A DNA stretch of 21,330 nt, taken from NCBI GenBank assembly GCA_964482535.1, contig CAYZXU010000034.1, forward strand, positions 1-21,330. The letters run 5' to 3'. Both the position numbers and the translations under genes were made by a program. Positions 8,379 to 14,823 of this stretch are shown here, piece after piece. Source of the stretch: CAYZXU01 sp964482535 (GTDB lineage: Bacteria > Desulfobacterota > Desulfobacteria > Desulfobacterales > BuS5). Position 1 is the first letter of the stretch, and each line of letters opens with the position of its first letter. The notes under the pieces are model-generated. The model was not told where the DNA came from. It saw only the letters and a list, made by a program, of their open reading frames with translations, and made no database searches.

Positions 8379-10388
8379 ATGAAATCATACTTTAAAATTT
8401 ATAGCATTCTGTTTTTTTTGTTTATTCCGACACTGTTTCCGGCAAATCTAGTTTCTGCTGAAAGCAGAGACATTAAAAAATCCGGCATTGATGAAACTGT
8501 TAAAAAGAGTGAAAAAGAGGAATCTGTTTCCATAAATTTCAATGATGTTGATATTAAAGTTTTTATTAAATTTATAAGTGAATTAACCGGAAAAAATTTT
8601 GTTGTGAATCAAAAAGTTAAAGGGAAGGTTACAATAATATCCCCTGCAAAAGTTTCCATCAAAGAGGCTTTCAAGGTTTTTGAATCTGTTCTCGAAGTCC
8701 ACGGGTATGCCGCTGTCCGATCAGGAGAAATTTATAAGGTCATCTCTCTATTGTCTGCACGTTCAAAAAATGTTGAAACAAAATTAACAAAAGAAACCGA
8801 CGCCACAGAAGATAAGATCGTTACCCAGTTGATACCTTTAAGGTATGCAGATTCTCTTGAAATTAAAAAACTTTTTGGGTCCATGGTTTCAAAAAGCAGC
8901 TCTATTCTGGCATATAGCCCAAGCAATATACTGATAATCACCGATCTGTATTCCAATATTAAACGCCTGCTTAAAATACTTTCAGCTATTGACATTACAG
9001 GCATGGGCAGGGAACTTTCGGTAATTCCTCTTGAATATGCCGATTCTGTTAAACTTGAAAAAATTTTAACCGCTGTTTTCAAGACAGATAATAAAAGAAA
9101 AAAAGCAGCATTTACAAGTAAAATCAAGGTAATGGCATATGAAAGGACAAATGTGCTTATTGTTCTTGCCACTGAAGATGAAGCCGTAAGGATTAAAGAA
9201 CTTATCAAAATTCTTGATAAGGAAACCCCCATGGGAAAAGAGAAAATTCATGTTTTTTTTCTTGAAAATGCTGTGGCTGAAGATATGGCAAAGGTGCTTC
9301 AGGAACTGTCCAAAAAAGGAGGCTCACAAAAAGGTAAGAGCATGCCTGTTATATCTGATGAGGTCAAGATAACTCCTGATAAGGCTACAAACAGTCTTAT
9401 TATTATGGCCAGCAAGGATGAATATAAGGCCATTGAAGATGTGATAAAGCAATTAGATATACCAAGATCAATGGTTTATATAGAAGCTTTGATTGTTGAA
9501 GTTAATGTGGACAAGGATTTTCGTCTTGGCACAGAATGGCTGGCCGGAGGCAAAACCAGGTATGACCATGATAAAACTGCTGTTTTTGGAGGCGGATTTA
9601 CAAGCGGAGGAATAGGCGGAGGTGACCCGTCAGGTTTACAGGGAACAACTGCTGTGCTGCCCCCTGGTTTTTCCATGGGAATATTTGGTGAGACTATTGA
9701 AATCGGAGGGATTGTTTTTCCAAATATTTCTTCAATTATTCAAGCCTACAAAAAAGACAAGGATGTAAGCATACTCTCAACTCCCCAGATTTTAACAACG
9801 GATAATGAAGAGGCAAAGATCAATGTGGGCAAAAACATACCATTCCAGACAAGAACTAGCACAGCGGAAAATGATACATATAATTCATTCGAATACAAGG
9901 ATGTGGGCAAAACCCTTATAATTACACCCAATATAAGCCAGGACAGGATGGTTAGGCTGGAACTTTCCCTTGAGGTGACATCCCTTGAGTCCACAACTGA
10001 TTATAAACCAACCACTTTAAAAAGAACCATTGATACAGTGATTATTGTTAAAGATAAAAGCACTGTGGTTCTTGGAGGGTTGATTGATGATATTTCTTCA
10101 ATTACAGAGTATAAGGTTCCGTGCATAGGTGATATCCCTGTGCTTGGATGGGTTTTCAAGTCAAGGGCTAAAGGTAATACCAAAACAAATCTTTTTGTTT
10201 TTTTAACACCCCATGTTGTGCAGAATGCTTCAGAGGCAAAAGAGATTTATAATAAAAAACAGGGGCATATTGATAAAATCAAGGAAGGCAAAATAAAAAT
10301 GTATCAGGACAGAGTAAAATCCCTGCCTGAAAATGTGCCTGAAACCCTGATAGAAGAAAAAAATACCCCAATATTGCAAAATAAATAG
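8379..10388 (+). CDS. gspD: T2SS outer-membrane secretin GspD
   Basis: GspD forms the multimeric outer-membrane channel of the T2SS. From ATG 8379 the 669-residue precursor has a signal peptide ending near VSA/ES (residues 25-26). The periplasmic N domains follow in order: N0 about 48-120 (INFNDVDIKVFIKFISELTG), N1 about 149-205, N2 about 213-285, N3 about 290-362. The secretin domain runs from about 365 to 615. It contains the signature VPCIGDIPVLGWVFKS near 580-595 and the strand TNLFVFLTPHVV near 603-614. A Gly-rich loop near 405-420 lies in the channel domain, as is usual. There is no lipobox. No pilotin gene is visible. The frame is open back to TTG 8316, but the signal peptide places the start at 8379. 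Very secure. Confidence 0.97.
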   Translation: MKSYFKIYSILFFLFIPTLFPANLVSAESRDIKKSGIDETVKKSEKEESVSINFNDVDIKVFIKFISELTGKNFVVNQKVKGKVTIISPAKVSIKEAFKVFESVLEVHGYAAVRSGEIYKVISLLSARSKNVETKLTKETDATEDKIVTQLIPLRYADSLEIKKLFGSMVSKSSSILAYSPSNILIITDLYSNIKRLLKILSAIDITGMGRELSVIPLEYADSVKLEKILTAVFKTDNKRKKAAFTSKIKVMAYERTNVLIVLATEDEAVRIKELIKILDKETPMGKEKIHVFFLENAVAEDMAKVLQELSKKGGSQKGKSMPVISDEVKITPDKATNSLIIMASKDEYKAIEDVIKQLDIPRSMVYIEALIVEVNVDKDFRLGTEWLAGGKTRYDHDKTAVFGGGFTSGGIGGGDPSGLQGTTAVLPPGFSMGIFGETIEIGGIVFPNISSIIQAYKKDKDVSILSTPQILTTDNEEAKINVGKNIPFQTRTSTAENDTYNSFEYKDVGKTLIITPNISQDRMVRLELSLEVTSLESTTDYKPTTLKRTIDTVIIVKDKSTVVLGGLIDDISSITEYKVPCIGDIPVLGWVFKSRAKGNTKTNLFVFLTPHVVQNASEAKEIYNKKQGHIDKIKEGKIKMYQDRVKSLPENVPETLIEEKNTPILQNK

Positions 10389-10445
10389 TGTTACTTAAGC
10401 GTTTGTAAAAAATTGTAAATTTTAAAGATAATATAATAATTTGTT

Positions 10446-12194
10446 ATGAAAAAACAGTTGCAGTATATAATCATTGAGGACTATGGGGTCTCGGAAAAAG
10501 ATTTAATTGAAGTCGAGAGTTCAGTAAGGGAAAACGGAAGGAATACAGGCGAAGTACTGTTAGACAAGAAATTGCTTACCGAACATCAGCTTCTTGAAGT
10601 ATATAGCAGGCTATATGATATCCCTTTCTGGCCTGAGCTTTCCCTTGAAAATCCTGCAACCGATTTTACAAAAAATATTTCAATTCAATTTTTGAAAAAA
10701 TATAATATTGTTCCCCTTGAAAGGGTTCAAGAGGCTGAAAAAAATAGAACTGACAATAAAAAGGATTCCATGTCTTCCGGCACAGTTATTTCGGAATGCA
10801 TCATAGCGGTAAATGATCCCATTGTTTTTCAGCCCGTTGACGATATTTTAAAGATTATCAGACCTGAAAATTACAAGATAGTTCTTTCAACCAAGGCTGC
10901 AATTCTTTCAGCAATAAACATTTCATACGATCTCGCCCGGGACTCGGCAGAAAAGCTTGTCCGGAACCTTGAAGAAAATGATGGATTTGTCATAAGCGAG
11001 TTTGAAGACACCGCTGATCTCCTTGATGATACAAGCGATGCACCTATTATTAAGCTGGTTAATCATATCCTGTCCCAGTCAATAAAGGCGCGCGCAAGCG
11101 ATATACATATTGAATCCTATCAGGACAGTTTCAAGATAAGATACAGGGTTGACGGCATACTTTACGATTTTCTTACACCTCCCAAATGGATACAGCCCGC
11201 GTTAATTTCCAGAATAAAGGTTATGGCAAAAATGGATATAGCGGAAAAACGTCTTCCCCAGGACGGGCGTCTTGACGTTAAAATAGGGGATCAGGAGATA
11301 GACGTGCGTGTTTCAACCATTCCTGTCACTTTTGGTGAACGGGTGGTGTTAAGACTGCTTAATAAGAGTGGGTCTCTGCTTACCCTTGAAGACATAGGGT
11401 TGTCTTCGGAGCGGCTCGATTTGCTGAAAAAAATTGTTGCTTCACCAAACGGTATTCTCCTTGTTACAGGACCAACCGGAAGCGGCAAAACCACTACTCT
11501 TTACGCTGTATTAACATCAATAAACTCTTCCGGTATTAACATCATAACCATTGAAGACCCTGTGGAGTATCAAATAAAGGGCATCAGTCAGATACAGGTT
11601 AACCCTAAAATAGACCTTACATTCGCAAACGGTCTCAGGTCAATTGTAAGACAGGACCCTGACGTAATACTTATAGGCGAAATACGTGATATGGAGACAG
11701 CAGGCATAGCAGTACAGTCAGCATTGACCGGTCATCTTGTACTGTCAACACTTCATACAAATGATGCAGCCAGCGCAATTACCCGCCTCGTTGATATGGG
11801 GGTTGAGCCATTCCTGATTTCATCATCGGTTATAGCGGTCATAGCCCAGAGGCTTATACGTGTTCTTTGCAGCAACTGCAAAGAGGCTTATGTGCCGGAT
11901 GATATAATATTAAAAAGTATAGGCATTACAGATGCTCAGATAAAGGATCATACCATATACAGGGCAAAGGGTTGTGGAGAATGTTTTAATACAGGCTACA
12001 GGGGCAGACTCGGTATTTTCGAGATTATGATTATGGAAGGGGATTTAAAGTCCCTTATACTTAAAACATATGATGCAAACCTGATAAAAGAGGCTGCTCT
12101 TAAACAAAACATGATAACACTTCGTGAAGATGGCATTCAAATGGTATTGAACGGTATTTCCACAATAGAGGAAATTTTGCGGGTTACCCAATAA
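10446..12194 (+). CDS. gspE: T2SS assembly ATPase GspE
   Basis: GspE is the cytoplasmic hexameric ATPase that powers pseudopilus assembly; it docks on GspL and GspF. The 582-residue protein has an N-terminal T2SSE_N domain (about 1-150) and the N2 domain with the SDIHIES motif near 218-224. The core ATPase has Walker A GPTGSGKT at 342-349, an Asp box around IEDPVEY (about 371-377), Walker B DPDVILIGEIRD at 404-415, and a His box around SALTGHLVLSTLHTNDA (425-441). The zinc-binding tetracysteine motif is intact (C475, C478, C510, C513), which marks true GspE. The start follows gspD by 57 bases. Standing last, after gspD, is part of the rotated operon order. A short loop near 96-113 is rich in Glu, Lys and Ser and looks like an insertion between N-terminal strands. 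Confidence 0.97.
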   Translation: MKKQLQYIIIEDYGVSEKDLIEVESSVRENGRNTGEVLLDKKLLTEHQLLEVYSRLYDIPFWPELSLENPATDFTKNISIQFLKKYNIVPLERVQEAEKNRTDNKKDSMSSGTVISECIIAVNDPIVFQPVDDILKIIRPENYKIVLSTKAAILSAINISYDLARDSAEKLVRNLEENDGFVISEFEDTADLLDDTSDAPIIKLVNHILSQSIKARASDIHIESYQDSFKIRYRVDGILYDFLTPPKWIQPALISRIKVMAKMDIAEKRLPQDGRLDVKIGDQEIDVRVSTIPVTFGERVVLRLLNKSGSLLTLEDIGLSSERLDLLKKIVASPNGILLVTGPTGSGKTTTLYAVLTSINSSGINIITIEDPVEYQIKGISQIQVNPKIDLTFANGLRSIVRQDPDVILIGEIRDMETAGIAVQSALTGHLVLSTLHTNDAASAITRLVDMGVEPFLISSSVIAVIAQRLIRVLCSNCKEAYVPDDIILKSIGITDAQIKDHTIYRAKGCGECFNTGYRGRLGIFEIMIMEGDLKSLILKTYDANLIKEAALKQNMITLREDGIQMVLNGISTIEEILRVTQ

Positions 12195-12244
12195 ATTTTG
12201 GAGCGGTTGACGGTTACATAAATTATAATTCGGCTTTATAAATA

Positions 12245-12622
12245 ATGAAAAGACAAATTTTTGTTTTGTTTTTGACTATTCTGCTCTGTCTCAATACAGC
12301 CTGCACAGCGCATAATAAAATGCTGACACAAAAAAAAGGAACCGTGCTTAAAAGCGAAAATGAAAATTATCTTTTATATCCTGCTAACCTGTACAGAAAG
12401 TATATTTCAAAAATTGACGGCAACCGATGTTCCATGCATCCTTCATGCTCGAGTTATTCTGTTGACAGCATAAAAAAACACGGGCTTTTTTTAGGCTGGA
12501 TTATGACCTGCGACCGTCTTATGCGCTGCGGCGGTGATGAAGTAAAGCTTTCTCCTAAAGTTATTATAAATGGGGAAAAACATTGCTATGATCCTGTTTC
12601 TGCTAACGATTTCTGGTGGTAA
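12245..12622 (+). CDS. YidD-domain protein with N-terminal export/lipoprotein-like signal
   Basis: The C-terminal two-thirds of this 125-residue protein match the YidD (DUF37) family, small proteins that aid membrane protein insertion by YidC in E. coli. The matching features are a Y50-R51-K52-Y53-I54-S55 segment, R61-C62, H65-P66-S67-C68-S69-S70-Y71, K78-H79-G80 and R94-C95, including all three family cysteines (C62, C68, C95). Classical YidD is cytoplasmic and membrane-associated. Here residues 1-20 look like a signal sequence: K2-R3, a hydrophobic core (5-16) and A19-C20. If C20 is lipidated, the lipobox is atypical, because position -3 is Asn. The gene follows gspE by 50 bases and ends 4 bases before the next gene. 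Family call is good; location and function are inferences, and a role in YidC-type insertion should not be assumed. Confidence 0.8.
   Translation: MKRQIFVLFLTILLCLNTACTAHNKMLTQKKGTVLKSENENYLLYPANLYRKYISKIDGNRCSMHPSCSSYSVDSIKKHGLFLGWIMTCDRLMRCGGDEVKLSPKVIINGEKHCYDPVSANDFWW
12615..12619 (+). promoter_or_regulatory. Shine-Dalgarno-like GGTGG for the TPR gene at 12627
   Basis: GGTGG lies 7 bases before ATG 12627, inside the last codons of the YidD-like gene. It supports 12627 over an in-frame ATG at 12570 that would overlap that gene by 53 bases. Confidence 0.45.
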
Positions 12623-12626
12623 AAAT

Positions 12627-13622
12627 ATGGCGTTAAAAATCTATGGGAGTTTTTATAATAGGTTCTTTTTTGTTTTTATACTGCTATGTTTGTTACCTGT
12701 ATTACTGTTTTTATCAAAAAGTATTGCAGAAGCTGAAATAATAGAGGAACCAAAAGAAACTCTTATCATTAATTCTTCAATGCAGCTTGACCTTGCTGAG
12801 CGCTTTTTTTTAAATGGAGACTATTACAGGGCTGCCGGTGAATACAAAAAATTTATCTTTTTTTTTCCTGAAGATAAAAAAGCAGAGCATGCAATGTATA
12901 AGGTGGGTCTGGCAAATTATAATTCCGGGCATTTCAGGGAAGCCGTTGCATCTTTTACAAAACTTATTGATAAATATCGCAAAAAAGGTTTTAGCATGAA
13001 TACTTTTCCGGCAAAAGCATACCTTATGATGAGCGAGTCATATATGCAGTTGAGTGAGTCGGGTCCTGCTGAAGTTAGTCTCCATAATCTTATTGTTGAA
13101 ACCGGTGATACTGATGTTAAGGATGAAGCTTATTACAGGGCAGGCTGGATTAATGTTGAAACAGGAGACTGGAAAAAAGCTGAGGGGCAATTTGATAATA
13201 TAAGCTCGCAAAATCTGGATAAATACAGGGTGCCAAAACTTTTATCTGATTTAGAGCAACGGGGTTCGATTCCGGAAAAAAGCACAAAGCTTGCGGGAAT
13301 ATTTTCCATAATTCCAGGGGGCGGTATGCTCTACTGCGAAAGGTACAGGGATGCGCTGGTTGCTTTTTTATTTAATACAGTTTTGATATGTACTGCATAT
13401 GAAGCTTTTGACAATGGCAATTGTGCGCTGGGAACTCTTGTGTCTGTAGTCGAATCAGGTTTTTATATGGGCAATTTTTACGGAGCGGTCAGCAGCGTTC
13501 ATAAATACAACAGAAATGCAAAAAAAAATTTTATAGAAAAGCTAAAAACAGGAAACAAGATAAAGCTTAGGGCAGAGGTGAAAAAGAAAGGTTTTGAGCT
13601 TGTTTTCAGATATGCTTTTTAA
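12627..13622 (+). CDS. Exported TPR protein with C-terminal membrane module
   Basis: I do not recognise a named gene. From ATG 12627 the protein has 331 residues. Residues 1-36 form a signal peptide ending in AEA/E. TPR or Sel1-like helical repeats follow at about 50-205 (for example FFLNGDYYRAAGEYKKFI, then YNSGHFREAVASFTKLI), resembling the BamD/YbgF class of periplasmic TPR proteins. The C-terminal part (about 222-300) is hydrophobic and begins with IIPGGGMLYCERYRDA near 228-243. This resembles the PGxGxxYxGxxxxG/A start of TM2/DUF5683-like two-helix modules. The upstream gene encodes a YidD-like protein 4 bases away, so the two are probably co-translated. Such a pair suggests a periplasmic scaffold in the inner membrane. 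A link to the T2SS is inferred from position only. The stop is 12 bases from that of the convergent gene. Confidence 0.72.
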   Translation: MALKIYGSFYNRFFFVFILLCLLPVLLFLSKSIAEAEIIEEPKETLIINSSMQLDLAERFFLNGDYYRAAGEYKKFIFFFPEDKKAEHAMYKVGLANYNSGHFREAVASFTKLIDKYRKKGFSMNTFPAKAYLMMSESYMQLSESGPAEVSLHNLIVETGDTDVKDEAYYRAGWINVETGDWKKAEGQFDNISSQNLDKYRVPKLLSDLEQRGSIPEKSTKLAGIFSIIPGGGMLYCERYRDALVAFLFNTVLICTAYEAFDNGNCALGTLVSVVESGFYMGNFYGAVSSVHKYNRNAKKNFIEKLKTGNKIKLRAEVKKKGFELVFRYAF

Positions 13623-13634
13623 AATTGTGAACGC

Positions 13635-14753
13635 CTAAAGCCCTGCAAGAAATGCCATCTCTTTGCTCTGTGTATTTTTAGTTCCCATTGCAAGAACCTC
13701 AATTTTATTCCCTTTGATGTTTCTGAAGTAAAGGCGGCCTTTATAAGCAAAAACAACCTCAAAAATTTTCCCCATGCTTTTTTTGCCAAATACTTTTCTT
13801 TTTACAGTTACGAGTTTCGGGTTCTGGTTTAACTGATAAATAATCTCCTCGCTCTTGATTTTGAGATCATCGTTCAGATCAATAAAACCTTCGATTGCTC
13901 TTTCATTTAAAACCAGATTTTTATATAATGCTCTGAATCTTTTTTCCAGTGCATGAAAATATTTTGTTTTTTTTCTTTGATTGAGCCCTGTCTTTTTTTT
14001 TAATTCCTCTATGTTTTTATTCTGTTCTTCCTGATGATCAAGGTTTGCTTTAAGCTTTTCCTCGAGATCTATGATTTCATGTATCATCTCCTCTTCGTTC
14101 TTACTGCTTTTTAGTTTAAGACTCTCTAATTTTATCTTTGCAGTTTCAAATTCAGATACAAGTATTGACTTTTCCTGTTCCAGTTCATTCAGGTTTTTGT
14201 CATAGACTGTTTTAAGCTGTTTAAGCTCCCTGTTTTGTTCATCTTCCTCCTGTTTTGCCAGATTTGTTGCGTTTTTATAATGAAAAGATAAAATTAATGC
14301 TGAAAGTATTATATAACCGGTAAGTATGAGATTCGCAAGCGTGGTATTATTATCAATGACCAGATCAACATTTACCACCAGCCCCTGATTCATAAGCTCA
14401 AAGTTTTTCTTTGCAGTCTGCATGGAGTCGTGGGAAAGAATCTGCCCTATATCCTGTTCAAAAAAAGGGGGGTAAATAACCGTGCCGTTTTTTGTGGTTA
14501 CTGCAACATCTATCTTCATTCCCCATGCAGTTAACACTTTGCCTTTAAGGTATTTGTCAATATTTGTCTTTACTTCTTCTCTTAATCCCACAGCGCCTTT
14601 GAGCAATGGATCAGGATCGCCTATATATACTGTTTCTATTTCGTTTAAATAGCTTTGGTGAAATTTTTTTTCCAGACCCTGAATGGTTAAAATATAAAAA
14701 ACAGGCGGAATAATTATACATAACAAAAGAATTTTTAATGAAAAATATTTCAT
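13635..14753 (-). CDS. Two-helix membrane coiled-coil protein with RelE/ParE-like C-terminus
   Basis: I do not recognise a named gene. The 372-residue protein has a transmembrane helix at about 5-23, a small extracytoplasmic part (24-140, with TAWGMKIDVAVTTKNGTVIYPP near 75-96 that could be a small sensor domain), and a second helix at 141-158. A long charged coiled coil follows (about 162-275). The C-terminal part (about 275-372) shows a pattern of two helices then strands: NPKLVTVKRKVFGKK, IFEVVFAYKGRLYFRN, IEVLAMGTKNTQSKEMAFL. This resembles the beta-sheet end of RelE/ParE-type toxins, where an arginine-rich strand precedes a strand with GxxKKTQ. This is an impression from pattern, not a match. 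The gene follows the TPR lipoprotein gene by 70 bases and is last in its block. No strong Shine-Dalgarno is seen. Confidence 0.65.
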   Translation of the reverse strand: MKYFSLKILLLCIIIPPVFYILTIQGLEKKFHQSYLNEIETVYIGDPDPLLKGAVGLREEVKTNIDKYLKGKVLTAWGMKIDVAVTTKNGTVIYPPFFEQDIGQILSHDSMQTAKKNFELMNQGLVVNVDLVIDNNTTLANLILTGYIILSALILSFHYKNATNLAKQEEDEQNRELKQLKTVYDKNLNELEQEKSILVSEFETAKIKLESLKLKSSKNEEEMIHEIIDLEEKLKANLDHQEEQNKNIEELKKKTGLNQRKKTKYFHALEKRFRALYKNLVLNERAIEGFIDLNDDLKIKSEEIIYQLNQNPKLVTVKRKVFGKKSMGKIFEVVFAYKGRLYFRNIKGNKIEVLAMGTKNTQSKEMAFLAGL

Positions 14754-14823
14754 AATAAGAACAAGTAATTAACTTGAGTTTTAAAATCTGAAGCGACAAA
14801 AAATCCGTATTTTTATAAATTTA

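Noticed and set aside
10403..10437. TATAAT with TTGTAA-like hexamers in the gspD-gspE gap.
   Set aside because: Spacers are 13 or 23 bases, and a start site there would leave almost no leader before gspE. In such AT-rich sequence these hexamers are expected by chance.
12207..12229. TTGACG and TATAAT hexamers in the gspE to YidD-like gene gap, resembling a sigma-70 promoter.
   Set aside because: The spacer is 11 bases, far below the usual 16-18, and no other hexamer sits at a working distance.
14762..14780. Small inverted repeat CAAGT-AATTA-ACTTG followed by a few T on the plus strand, between the TPR lipoprotein and coiled-coil genes.
   Set aside because: The stem is five AT-rich pairs and the T run is short and on the strand opposite to transcription. 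It is too weak to call a terminator.
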